Assembly (NCBI GenBank): GCA_028292485.1
Contig: JAQGMG010000009.1
Location: 28,168 to 92,167 of the forward strand
Direction of reading: 5' to 3'
DNA from: Rhodocyclales bacterium
GTDB lineage: Bacteria > Pseudomonadota > Gammaproteobacteria > Burkholderiales > Rhodocyclaceae
DNA: 64,000 nt
The notes beneath the pieces are model-generated. The model saw only the letters and a program-made list of their open reading frames with translations. It did no database searches and was not told the origin of the DNA. The position numbers and the translations under genes are program-made. The first letter of the stretch is position 1. Each line of letters starts with the position of its first letter. This document shows positions 36,093-44,149 of this stretch, piece by piece.

Positions 36093-37155
36093 AAGTGTAG
36101 TTGTACTGGTGCGTTACGCCGTTGACGACGACGTTGCTGATTTGCACTGCATAACTCACATTGGTTTGCAGCCCTGTCACCTTCCATTGCAGCGAATTGG
36201 GAAGGCCATAGGCGGAGTAGTCTGCAGCCTGATTGGTGACCGGCAACAGCGTACCGCCGTCACTTACGGTAATCGTGGCGGCAGCGAAGCTGACCTGCGC
36301 ACCACCGTTGGCGGCTGCATCCGTCTTGCTTGCAATGGCCGAGAAGGACAAGTACCCGTCTGTGGCATATTCGCCTGCCGGATAAATGCCATACGGGTAA
36401 GCAACGAAATCGTTGCTCATCGCGTTGATATTGGCGACATCATTGCCAATGACCTTGAGAACCGCAGACATGTACTCCTGGCTTGCACCCACGGGCTGAC
36501 CATCTACGCGTCCGAAGGTGATCTTGCCGAGGAACGGATTCAGCAAACGACGCCTCTCACTCAACACCGGTGAGGTGCTGTTCAACAGATAGCTGACGAT
36601 GGGCCGCGTGCTCGCTACGTCCTGCGTGGTGGCGCCTGCGGTCAATGCGAAAGTCACGAAGAGATTGCTGCTGGCAGCCAGGCGCGCGGCATCGGCCGTA
36701 TAGCAAAGGCCGCTACTGCTCGGCGTACTGGTGATGGTTCTGTTGGCCACCATGTACAGGGCTGCTTCGGCCGATGCGTCGTCTTCAGTGGCGTCGTAGG
36801 TGACGGGTAGCAGGCCATGGCGGACGCGTACGGCATTGACCTTATCGAGCGCTGCAGTGCGTTCGCTGTCCTTGAGTACGCCCTTGTCGCAACTGGCAAT
36901 CACGGGATCACTCAGATACAGCGAAACCCGGCTGGAAGAACTGCTGCTCGAACTTGCGGCGCTCGACGAGCTGGAGACGGAGGAACTGCTGGCAGACGAA
37001 GCAGCACTGCTCGCCGAGGAAGCTCCGGAGCCGCCTGAGCTGGCAGTTGTACCAACCGCACTGCCACCCCCACCACATGCACCCAGCAAAGCGGCGACGG
37101 CAATAAATACGCTGATTGAAGGCACAATGTGCTGCGCGCGGTGACAGAGTTTCAT
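36079..37155 (-). CDS. Ser-rich CAP-domain-like lipoprotein
   Basis: The 358-residue protein has a lipobox (VAALLGACGG, Cys about residue 27) and a linker of about 45 residues that is nearly all Ser and Ala. The domain that follows includes ALDKVNAVRVRHGLLPVTYD and ASAEAALYMVANRT, which resembles CAP/SCP (allergen V5) proteins, where a helix with His follows NxxR. The match is weak in the second half. The likely location is the envelope or outer membrane with a flexible tether. Function unknown. Confidence 0.65.
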   Translation of the reverse strand: MKLCHRAQHIVPSISVFIAVAALLGACGGGGSAVGTTASSGGSGASSASSAASSASSSSVSSSSSAASSSSSSSSRVSLYLSDPVIASCDKGVLKDSERTAALDKVNAVRVRHGLLPVTYDATEDDASAEAALYMVANRTITSTPSSSGLCYTADAARLAASSNLFVTFALTAGATTQDVASTRPIVSYLLNSTSPVLSERRRLLNPFLGKITFGRVDGQPVGASQEYMSAVLKVIGNDVANINAMSNDFVAYPYGIYPAGEYATDGYLSFSAIASKTDAAANGGAQVSFAAATITVSDGGTLLPVTNQAADYSAYGLPNSLQWKVTGLQTNVSYAVQISNVVVNGVTHQYNYTFRLQ

Positions 37156-37292
37156 GGCGGGCTACCCCCTTATTGGTATGCCGCCATCTATCGCAAGCGG
37201 CGTGCCACGCCGTTCTTGGCCAGTCCTCGCCTCGTCAGAATGTTAATGTTGCAAATATTTGACACCCTTACACTGCTTTGCATTTCCCGCCC

Positions 37293-39095
37293 ATGAGCTT
37301 CGATGCCAGGTCCTTGCTGCCCACGCTTCCCGAAAGTCCCGGCGTCTATCGCATGATTGGCATGGAGGAGGAGGTACTCTACGTCGGCAAGGCGAAAAAC
37401 CTCAAGCGCCGCGTATCAAGCTATTTCCAGAAGACGCACCCCAGCCCTCGCACCACGATGATGGTGGCACGCATAGAGCGTGTCGATGTCACGGTCGTGC
37501 GCTCCGAGGCCGAGGCTCTGATTCTCGAAAACAATCTCATCAAGTCGTTGCGGCCGCGCTTCAACATCCTGTTTCGCGATGACAAGAGCTATCCGTATAT
37601 CGCCATCACCGGTGACGAGTTTCCACGCATCGCGTACTACAGGGGTGCATTTGAGAAGGGCGTGCGCTATTTCGGCCCATACCCGTCCGGCTGGGCGGCG
37701 CGCGAAGGGCTGCAACTGCTGCAACGGCTATTCATGCTGCGCACGTGCGAGGACTCGGTATTCAAAAACCGTTCGCGCCCCTGCCTGCTGCATCAGATCA
37801 AGCGCTGTACCGCACCATGCGTCGGGTTCATCGACAAGGAGGCGTATGCCGCTGATGTGAAGCTCGCTACGCTGTTCCTCGATGGGCGTCATTCGGATGT
37901 CATCGAGAATCTCGGTATCCGCATGCAGGAGGCCGTCGATCGCTTCGCCTTCGAAGAGGCGGCGGTATTCCGTGACCAGATCCGCTCGCTGCAGACCGTT
38001 TTGCACAAGCAACATGTGGACTCGGGCAAGGATGAGGATGTCGATGTCATCGTCGCGATGGCGCAGGACGGCTGCGTCTGCGTGAACCTGGCGATGGTGC
38101 GCGGCGGGCGCCATCTCGGCGATCGCCCGCAGTTCCCGCAAGCCGCAGGCGAAGCGCTTGTGCCCGCAGATGCCTTGCTGGCCTTCATCGAACAGCACTA
38201 TCTCGACCACCCGGCGCCAGCCAAGCTGATCATAGAGGGTGCCGGGATCGACGCGGCCAAGGCTGTAATCGATGAAGTTCTCGAGAAAAGCCCCATCGTC
38301 ATCAATGCCCGTTTCCAGAATGAGAAAGCCTGGATCGAGATGGCGCTGCTCAACGCCAAGCTCGCCATTGAAACGCGGCAACGCGAAACGGGCCGTGCCC
38401 GCCACCAGCTCGAGGCACTCAAGACCGTGCTGGACATGGCCGAGCCGCCCAAGCGCATCGAGTGTTTCGACATCAGCCACACCCAGGGTGAGGCGACCGT
38501 AGCCTCGTGCGTGATCTGGGAGGGGGAGGGCATGAAGAAGGCCGAATATCGGCGCTTCAACATTGCTGGCATCGAACCGGGCGACGACTACGCCGCGATG
38601 CGCCAAGCGCTTACCCGACGCTATGAGAAGGTGGCGGCGGGCGAGGGCATGCGGCCGGACCTGATTCTCATCGACGGTGGCAAAGGTCAGGTCGGCGTAG
38701 CCTGGGAGGTGCTCAGCGAACTCGGCCTGCAAAGCATCGCCATGCTCGGTGTCGCCAAGGGCGAGGAACGCAAGGCCGGCCTGGAACAACTCATTTTCCC
38801 TGACGGTCGCCCGCCGCTATTACTGGGTGGAGAGCATCCAGCACTGCATCTGATCCAGACCGTGCGCGACGAAGCGCACCGCTTCGCCATCACCGGCATG
38901 CGCGCGCGGCGCAGCAAGACCCGGCTGACGTCGAAACTCGAAGATATTCCCGGCATCGGCCCGACGCGCCGCAAGAAACTCATCGAAACCTTCGGTGGTC
39001 TGGCAGGCGTGCGCAATGCCACGATCGAGGATTTATGCCGCGTCGAGGGGATCAATCGTAGAATCGCGGAACAGATATATAACGCGCTGCGCTAG
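37293..39095 (+). CDS. uvrC: excinuclease ABC subunit C
   Basis: The 600-residue protein has the N-terminal GIY-YIG nuclease (GVYRMIGMEEEVLYVGKAKNLKRRV). The Cys-rich knot is CEDSVFKNRSRPCLLHQIKRCTAPC. A UVR domain sits near DVIENLGIRMQEAVDRFAFEEA, the RNase H-like endonuclease has IECFDISHTQG, and tandem helix-hairpin-helix motifs (LEDIPGIGPTRRKKLI) end the protein. It makes both incisions in nucleotide excision repair. ATG 37293 is five codons inside the open frame. It is 25 bases before pgsA. Confidence 0.97.
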   Translation: MSFDARSLLPTLPESPGVYRMIGMEEEVLYVGKAKNLKRRVSSYFQKTHPSPRTTMMVARIERVDVTVVRSEAEALILENNLIKSLRPRFNILFRDDKSYPYIAITGDEFPRIAYYRGAFEKGVRYFGPYPSGWAAREGLQLLQRLFMLRTCEDSVFKNRSRPCLLHQIKRCTAPCVGFIDKEAYAADVKLATLFLDGRHSDVIENLGIRMQEAVDRFAFEEAAVFRDQIRSLQTVLHKQHVDSGKDEDVDVIVAMAQDGCVCVNLAMVRGGRHLGDRPQFPQAAGEALVPADALLAFIEQHYLDHPAPAKLIIEGAGIDAAKAVIDEVLEKSPIVINARFQNEKAWIEMALLNAKLAIETRQRETGRARHQLEALKTVLDMAEPPKRIECFDISHTQGEATVASCVIWEGEGMKKAEYRRFNIAGIEPGDDYAAMRQALTRRYEKVAAGEGMRPDLILIDGGKGQVGVAWEVLSELGLQSIAMLGVAKGEERKAGLEQLIFPDGRPPLLLGGEHPALHLIQTVRDEAHRFAITGMRARRSKTRLTSKLEDIPGIGPTRRKKLIETFGGLAGVRNATIEDLCRVEGINRRIAEQIYNALR

Positions 39096-39120
39096 CGGCG
39101 TATTCAACCCACCTCAAATC

Positions 39121-39690
39121 ATGTTCAACAACATCCCCATCCTGCTTACCTGGGCGCGAATCCTCCTGATTCCCGTCGTCATCGGCGTCTTCTACGTGCC
39201 GGCCGATGTGTTGAGCATCCATCACAAGAACGTCTTCGCCTGTGTCGTGTTCGTCGTCGCCGCATTGACTGACTGGTTTGATGGCTACCTGGCGCGCTCC
39301 TGGGGCCAGACGTCCAACTTCGGCGCTTTTCTCGACCCGGTAGCCGACAAACTCATGGTTTCCGCCGCATTGGCAGTACTACTGCAGCTCGATCGCTGCG
39401 ATGCGCTGGTTGCATTTGTCATCATCGGTCGCGAGATCACCATCTCGGCGTTACGTGAATGGATGGCCAAGATCGGTGCCAGCAAGAGCGTCGCAGTGTC
39501 CTTCGTGGGCAAACTCAAGACCACCGCGCAGATGGTGGCAATCCCCATGCTGCTTTACCACGATGACCTGCTGGGGCTGCCCATTCAAATCATGGGCACG
39601 GTGTTGATCGTCGTCGCGGCAGTACTTACCGTATGGTCGATGATCTACTACCTGCGCAAGGCCGCGCCGGATTTGCGGCGCGAAAGCTGA
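39121..39690 (+). CDS. pgsA: CDP-diacylglycerol-glycerol-3-phosphate phosphatidyltransferase
   Basis: The 189-residue protein has the CDP-alcohol phosphotransferase motif D-G-x2-A-R-x8-G-x3-D-x3-D in DWFDGYLARSWGQTSNFGAF followed by LDPVADK. About five membrane helices are visible. It makes phosphatidylglycerophosphate in the inner membrane. Start ATG 39121 opens MFNNIPILLTWARIL, typical for PgsA. The uvrC-pgsA-tRNA-Gly-tRNA-Cys order is widely kept in proteobacteria. Confidence 0.95.
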   Translation: MFNNIPILLTWARILLIPVVIGVFYVPADVLSIHHKNVFACVVFVVAALTDWFDGYLARSWGQTSNFGAFLDPVADKLMVSAALAVLLQLDRCDALVAFVIIGREITISALREWMAKIGASKSVAVSFVGKLKTTAQMVAIPMLLYHDDLLGLPIQIMGTVLIVVAAVLTVWSMIYYLRKAAPDLRRES

Positions 39691-39712
39691 GCCTCGATCT
39701 TGAGTTCGAGGC

Positions 39713-39740
39713 TTGACATATCTTTCCGGTAGATTAAAAT
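39713..39740 (+). promoter_or_regulatory. sigma-70 promoter of tRNA-Gly(CCC)
   Basis: TTGACA at 39713-39718 and TAAAAT at 39735-39740 are separated by 16 bases, a near-consensus promoter. The -10 ends 12 bases before the tRNA gene. It would also serve the tRNA-Cys gene downstream, since no other strong promoter lies between them. Confidence 0.8.
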
Positions 39741-39752
39741 TCGCCCTCTCTT

Positions 39753-39828
39753 GCGGGAGTAGCTCAGTTGGTAGAGCGCAACCTTCCCAAGGTTGAGGTC
39801 GAGAGTTCGAGACTCTTCTCCCGCTCCA
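39753..39828 (+). tRNA. tRNA-Gly (anticodon CCC)
   Basis: The 76-base gene folds into a standard cloverleaf: acceptor stem GCGGGAG/CTCCCGC, D-arm AGCTCAGTTGGTAGAGC, T-arm GAGAGTTCGAGACTC and an encoded CCA end. The anticodon loop CTTCCCAAG gives CCC, reading GGG codons. It differs from the tRNA-Gly(GCC) gene at 43,971 at a single base, the first anticodon position. Confidence 0.93.
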
Positions 39829-39903
39829 GGTTTAAAAAAGGTAAAGCGCGGCTTTCCCTTTTTAGTTGGTGCTCCTTCAGCAACCAACTCCAGGCAGCTT
39901 CGC

Positions 39904-39979
39904 GAGGCGCGGTAGCAAAGCGGTTATGCACCGGATTGCAAATCCGTGTAGGTCGGTTCGACTCCGGCCCGCGCCTCCA
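39904..39979 (+). tRNA. tRNA-Cys (anticodon GCA)
   Basis: The 76-base gene has acceptor stem GGCGCGG/CCGCGCC, discriminator T (U73, the key tRNA-Cys identity base) and encoded CCA. The anticodon loop ATTGCAAAT gives GCA. The T-arm is GGTCGGTTCGACTCC. It lies 75 bases after tRNA-Gly(CCC). The spacer holds an imperfect A-rich/T-rich hairpin at about 39835-39863. Confidence 0.95.
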
Positions 39980-40008
39980 AATAAATCAGGTGCTTAGCTT
40001 GAGAGCCG

Positions 40009-40028
40009 GCCCGCACAAGCGGGCTTTT
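40009..40028 (+). terminator. rho-independent terminator after tRNA-Cys
   Basis: GCCCGC (40009-40014) pairs with GCGGGC (40019-40024) around ACAA, directly followed by TTTT. It lies 30 bases after the tRNA-Cys gene and would end the Gly-Cys tRNA transcript. Confidence 0.8.
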
Positions 40029-40187
40029 ACGCTTATTTCCCCGCAGATCCCGCTCATCCACCGCACTAGAATGCTATAGCCGCCCCAATGGATTACTAGG
40101 TGGGGGGGGCCAGTACATTGTCATTAGGCATGGGCATGGAAGCCGCCCGTGGGAGCCGAATTTGAACTGGTGCCCCACTGTTTAAAA

Positions 40188-40889
40188 TCAGTCGGCTTCG
40201 AAATCAGCTCTGCTTTCCCCGTTGAGCAGAGGACCGTTGAGTTCAGCATAGATCGTTTCAGATGTCTCTCGCATTCGGATGTGGAAGTAGAAGCCAGGAG
40301 GGCGGCCAGGAACGCTTTCTTCACTGCGACGATCTGAAATGAATACCGAAGTGACCCTATGGTCAGGATTTTTACCCCGGGATATGCGTCTTGCAACGAT
40401 TCTTTCGAGCACCTCTCTTGCAGCCTTCGAAGGTGGTGGATTTGGAAAGCGAAGAGGCCGCTGTGCCAAGTCGGCAAGCACGTGGAGAATGAATTGCCGC
40501 CAATTGCTTAGGACGGTAAAGAGGGAGGTATTTATGGTCTCCGCTTTGTAAAGAGCAATGAGTTCATGGCGAAGAGGGGTAAGTGAAAATGCGCCACTAA
40601 TGGTCGCCATGTCTTCTTCCACGGTTCCGCCTGGCACACTTGTAAATATTCCGTCGATTTTTTCAATGAGGCTCCACACCGACGGATTCCGATCAATCTC
40701 AGTGTGCTGAAGCCAATCACAATATAGCGAGATCGTCGGATATCGCCCTTTCAGCCCCTTATGCTCAAGTACGAGCCGTGTTCGTCGCATTACATCGATG
40801 ACTCGATCTGAGTGGACCAGATCGTCAATAAAAAACTGGTCAACTCTGTCTCTTAGCGGTGCGACTGGTTCATATTTTATCAAATGCAT
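40188..40889 (-). CDS. protein of unknown function, 233 aa
   Basis: I do not recognise this protein. It starts MHLIKYEPVAPLRDRVDQFF, is rich in Leu, Arg and Glu, and shows no signal peptide or membrane helix. The middle (TPLRHELIALYKAETINTSLF) looks helical. The C-terminal part (SVFISDRRSEESVPGRPPGFYFHIRMRE) could form strands. It is somewhat AT-richer than its neighbours and lies just past a tRNA gene, a common integration site, but no integrase or repeat accompanies it. The 160 bases to its left hold no gene. Confidence 0.55.
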   Translation of the reverse strand: MHLIKYEPVAPLRDRVDQFFIDDLVHSDRVIDVMRRTRLVLEHKGLKGRYPTISLYCDWLQHTEIDRNPSVWSLIEKIDGIFTSVPGGTVEEDMATISGAFSLTPLRHELIALYKAETINTSLFTVLSNWRQFILHVLADLAQRPLRFPNPPPSKAAREVLERIVARRISRGKNPDHRVTSVFISDRRSEESVPGRPPGFYFHIRMRETSETIYAELNGPLLNGESRADFEAD

Positions 40890-40965
40890 CTCACTTCATC
40901 ATGTTTGATGCGGATTGGTCGATAGGCCATAGCAAGAGTCGAGTTATGACCATGTGCTGAATGCC

Positions 40966-41337
40966 CTAAGGTTCATTGTCTTCCTGCGCAGCGACACTAG
41001 CGCGAACCTCATCCATATCCAGCGCCCGCACTTGCGTTATCAGTTCTTCAAGGGCACTCGCCGGCAGGGCGCCTGATTCGCGGAAGATCATGATCTGGTC
41101 GCGCAAGATCATCAGTGTTGGAATTGAGCGGATATCAAATGCGCCGGCGAGGCCTTGCTGCGCTTCGGTGTCGATCTTGCCGAAAACGATGTCCTGATGT
41201 TTCTCGGACGCCGCCTCGAAGGTTGGGGCGAAGCTCTTGCATGGGCCGCACCAGGCAGCCCAGAAGTCGAGAATGACGATGGCGTTTTTCTCGATGGTTT
41301 CGTTGAAATTGTCTTCGGTGATTTCAAGGGTAGTCAT
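40966..41337 (-). CDS. thioredoxin-family protein
   Basis: The 123-residue cytoplasmic protein has VILDFWAAWCGPCKSFAPTF, the WCGPC active site of thioredoxins, and SIPTLMILRDQ with the conserved cis-Pro. A tail of about 20 residues after the fold is acidic. It reduces disulfides in protein partners. It is 59 bases downstream of selO on the same strand. SelO activity is redox-linked in E. coli, so the pairing may be meaningful, though this is inference. It is shorter than CnoX-type thioredoxins. Confidence 0.88.
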   Translation of the reverse strand: MTTLEITEDNFNETIEKNAIVILDFWAAWCGPCKSFAPTFEAASEKHQDIVFGKIDTEAQQGLAGAFDIRSIPTLMILRDQIMIFRESGALPASALEELITQVRALDMDEVRASVAAQEDNEP

Positions 41338-41396
41338 GATGATCTCACTCCGCGAGGTCTGAAAACTTCAGTTGAAAAACGGATGGATAAATCTGC

Positions 41397-42917
41397 TCAG
41401 CTGGAACAACTGACTTCCAGACCCTCTGCCCAGTCTGGTGGCAGTGCGGCGTAGTGCTCGAAATGGGGTTGCTCGTCGAAGGGTTTGCGCAGACATTCGA
41501 GCACGTTCGCCACTTCGGAATAGTCGCCTTCACGTGCCTTGCGGATAGCCGTTTCGGCGATCCAGTTACGCAGGATATATTTCGGGTTGGTCGCCAGCAT
41601 GCGGACTTGCCGTGAAGCGTCTTCGCTGTTCTCCTGCGTCAGTCTCGTACGCCACGCCTGGAGCCACGCGTCTCCCGTTTCCCGATTCAGGAATTGATCG
41701 CGCAGACCTGCGTCGGCAGGTGTGCCGACGTCGGAAAGATGGCTCAGCGCACGGAAGAAGCTGGTGTAGTCCAGATGCTGCGCCTGCAGCAGATCAAAGC
41801 TCGCGCTGATGAATGCTTCGTCGTCGGCTTGCTCCGTGGCGAAGCCGAATTTGTCACGCATGAGCTGCATGAAATGCGATTCGAAGGCGGAGACGTAGGC
41901 GTCGTCGATAATGCTGCGTGCATTTTCGAGCGGGCCTACTAAAGAGCGTAAAGCGTGAGTAAGTGCCAGCAGATTCCAGTGGCCGATACGCGGCTGAGCG
42001 TGAAAGGCGTAGCGACCATGATCGTCGGAGTGGTTGCAGATGTGGCCGGCGTCGAATGCTTCCATGAAACCGAAGGGGCCGTAGTCGAGCGTGAGGCCAA
42101 GGATCGACATATTGTCGGTGTTCATCACGCCATGCATGAAGCCGACGGCTTGCCAGTGCGCGATCATGATGCCGGTACGGCGTGCGACATCTGCGAGCAG
42201 GACTTCGTAAGGTTTTTCCGTGCTGCGCAGCTCGGGCCGGAAATTGTCGATGACGTAGTCAGCCAGTATTCGAATTTCCTCATCACGCCCTTGCGAGCCC
42301 CAATGCTCGAAAGAGCCGAAGCGTACGAAGCTCGGTGCAAGCCGTGTCACGACGGCCGAGGTTTCGATGGTTTCGCGCCGGACCGGTGCGTTGGACCCAA
42401 TGACGCATAGTGCGCGCGTGGTGGGAACACCCAGCGCATCCATGGCTTCGGAGCAGAGGAATTCGCGGATCGACGAGCGCAATACGGCACGACCATCGGC
42501 AAAGCGCGAGTAGGGCGTCTGCCCCGCGCCCTTGAGTTGCATTTCCCAGATGCCATTGCGCGTACGCACACCGCCGAGCAGATGCGCGCGTCCATCACCG
42601 AGCTGGCCGGCCCAGACGCCAAACTGGTGACCCGAATAGACGGCCGCCAAGGAGTCGCTTCCCGGTAAGGGACGATTACCGGAGAAATATTCGGCGAACG
42701 TCTGCGCGGCTCGTGGTTCTGCAATCTGGCTGATATCGATTCCCAGCAAAGCGGCGGCATCCGGATTTATGCCAATGAGATATGGATCGGGCAGCGAGGC
42801 CGGCGCGAGCTTCGTGTAGAAAACCGCAGACAGGCGTGCGAAGCTGTTGTCGAAGGGGAGTTGCTCCAGCGAGACGGAGTCTGCGGCAGCGGAACCGGGA
42901 GGAAGCGAATTCGACAT
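41397..42917 (-). CDS. selO: protein adenylyltransferase SelO (YdiU)
   Basis: The 506-residue pseudokinase has VYSGHQFGVWAGQLGDGRA near residue 92, LKGAGQTPYSRFADGRAVLRSSIREFLCSEAM and MNTDNMSILGLTLDYGPFGFMEAFD. It transfers AMP to Ser, Thr or Tyr of other proteins. The last residues are SCSS, matching the conserved C-terminal Cys-Ser-Ser where selenoprotein O has selenocysteine. The full length fits the family (about 480-520). Confidence 0.95.
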   Translation of the reverse strand: MSNSLPPGSAAADSVSLEQLPFDNSFARLSAVFYTKLAPASLPDPYLIGINPDAAALLGIDISQIAEPRAAQTFAEYFSGNRPLPGSDSLAAVYSGHQFGVWAGQLGDGRAHLLGGVRTRNGIWEMQLKGAGQTPYSRFADGRAVLRSSIREFLCSEAMDALGVPTTRALCVIGSNAPVRRETIETSAVVTRLAPSFVRFGSFEHWGSQGRDEEIRILADYVIDNFRPELRSTEKPYEVLLADVARRTGIMIAHWQAVGFMHGVMNTDNMSILGLTLDYGPFGFMEAFDAGHICNHSDDHGRYAFHAQPRIGHWNLLALTHALRSLVGPLENARSIIDDAYVSAFESHFMQLMRDKFGFATEQADDEAFISASFDLLQAQHLDYTSFFRALSHLSDVGTPADAGLRDQFLNRETGDAWLQAWRTRLTQENSEDASRQVRMLATNPKYILRNWIAETAIRKAREGDYSEVANVLECLRKPFDEQPHFEHYAALPPDWAEGLEVSCSS

Positions 42918-43119
42918 TATCGGGAGGCCTTTCGCACACGCAGCAAGTGCTTCTGCATGCGCGCGATATTACGCAGGTGAAGACATGAATGAAGACGGCG
43001 TGAGTGCGTCAACGAGCGAGCAACTGGAATGATGCTTGCTAACTTGTTATTGAGATGCACGCCAGCCATCCGGCCAGAAGTCATCTCGATGATATCGCGC
43101 TTTGGAAGGGGAGGTCTTC

Positions 43120-43794
43120 ATGCCATCCGTCAGTCAAAATCCATCGCAGAATTCTGTACGACCTTCTTCGCACCCGTCGGTTCGCACGCGTTCGGGGGCT
43201 GACTTTCAGCCGCTCGGCAACTCTTCAAGAACTGCGGAAAGTAGCGTCCATAAGGCCTTGATGGCATTGGCGTCACGTCCCCGCTATGGCGTTACGCTGG
43301 CTTTGGCAGGCACCATTGCGCATAGCTGGCAGACGCGCGGAATGCGATATCTGCCTTTGTTCGGTATGGACGTCGAAACGAGTTATCGCCTGTTGTCCAC
43401 CCACTTTCCCGGTATCGACAGAATAATGGGCGCCGCCTGGGGTGAGCTCGTGCAGCCGGATGTCTTTGAAGAAGCCTTCGCGCTTGCCGATCTGGTCGAA
43501 ATGCTCGACCACCATCGCACGGTTGTGGACGAAGACAGCACCTGGTTGGCGCATGCCGTCGCGACAAGTTGCCTTGGCAGCGACGAACTGTGGCGCGACA
43601 TGAACTTGCCATCTGCCATCGTCTTGCGCGATCTGCTGCACGATTTCTTCACCATACTTGCGGTGCGCAATCGCAGCGATATGCCCTGGAAGAAATTCTT
43701 CCAGAATGAGCTCGCCGAACGCGCGGAGCGTCGCCTGCGCCGCGCTGCCGGCTGCGGATCTGTCGCCGACTACGCCAGTTGCTTCGGTCGCTAG
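43120..43794 (+). CDS. NifQ-like protein with degenerate cysteine motif
   Basis: The 224-residue protein starts at ATG 43120 behind GGGGAGG. From residue about 70 it follows NifQ: MRYLPLFGMDVETSYRLLSTHFPG, WLAHAVATSCLGSDELWRDMNL, NRSDMPWKKFFQNELAE and the end ADYASCFGR. NifQ delivers molybdenum for the nitrogenase cofactor using an Fe-S cluster held by C-x4-C-x2-C-x5-C. Here only two of those Cys appear to remain (AGCGSVADYASCFG). No nif genes are near, so a role in nitrogen fixation is doubtful. The first 50 residues are Ser-rich and unmatched. Confidence 0.7.
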   Translation: MPSVSQNPSQNSVRPSSHPSVRTRSGADFQPLGNSSRTAESSVHKALMALASRPRYGVTLALAGTIAHSWQTRGMRYLPLFGMDVETSYRLLSTHFPGIDRIMGAAWGELVQPDVFEEAFALADLVEMLDHHRTVVDEDSTWLAHAVATSCLGSDELWRDMNLPSAIVLRDLLHDFFTILAVRNRSDMPWKKFFQNELAERAERRLRRAAGCGSVADYASCFGR

Positions 43795-43900
43795 TCATCG
43801 GCCATTTACTGTCTGGCGTGCGAGCTACCTGATGTTCCTGCTCAGGGATTTTTTCTGCCTCATACGATCTGCCAGCCATGCTTGTTCGAGCAAAAACAGC

Positions 43901-43928
43901 TTGTGAAATTCTCTTGCACATGTACAAT
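43901..43928 (+). promoter_or_regulatory. candidate promoter of tRNA-Gly(GCC)
   Basis: TTGTGA at 43901-43906 and TACAAT at 43923-43928 are 16 bases apart, about 42 bases before the tRNA gene. The hexamers match sigma-70 consensus at four and five positions. Confidence 0.5.
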
Positions 43929-43970
43929 CGCGGCTCCGCTTTCGGCTAGGGCTGTGAGTGGTGATGTTTT

Positions 43971-44046
43971 GCGGGAGTAGCTCAGTTGGTAGAGCGCAAC
44001 CTTGCCAAGGTTGAGGTCGAGAGTTCGAGACTCTTCTCCCGCTCCA
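43971..44046 (+). tRNA. tRNA-Gly (anticodon GCC)
   Basis: The 76-base gene has the same arms and encoded CCA as the copy at 39,753. The anticodon loop CTTGCCAAG gives GCC, reading GGC and GGU codons. It sits alone, followed by a hairpin with a T run. Confidence 0.96.
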
Positions 44047-44054
44047 GATTTCGA

Positions 44055-44092
44055 AGGGAAGGTTCAAGTTTTCAGACTTGGCCTTCCTTTTT
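44055..44092 (+). terminator. terminator after tRNA-Gly(GCC)
   Basis: GGAAGGTTCAAG pairs with CTTGGCCTTCC (with small mismatches) around ttttcaga, followed by TTTTTT. It starts about ten bases after the tRNA. Confidence 0.7.
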
Positions 44093-44149
44093 TCATTTTC
44101 AGCAGCGATGAGCATTGCGTAGCGGTTCGCACATGCAACAACAATTTAC

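Noticed and set aside
39753..44046. A genomic island bounded by duplicate tRNA-Gly genes
   Set aside because: The copies are whole tRNA genes in direct order, no integrase lies between them, and selO and trx are ordinary core genes. A duplicated tRNA is the simpler reading.
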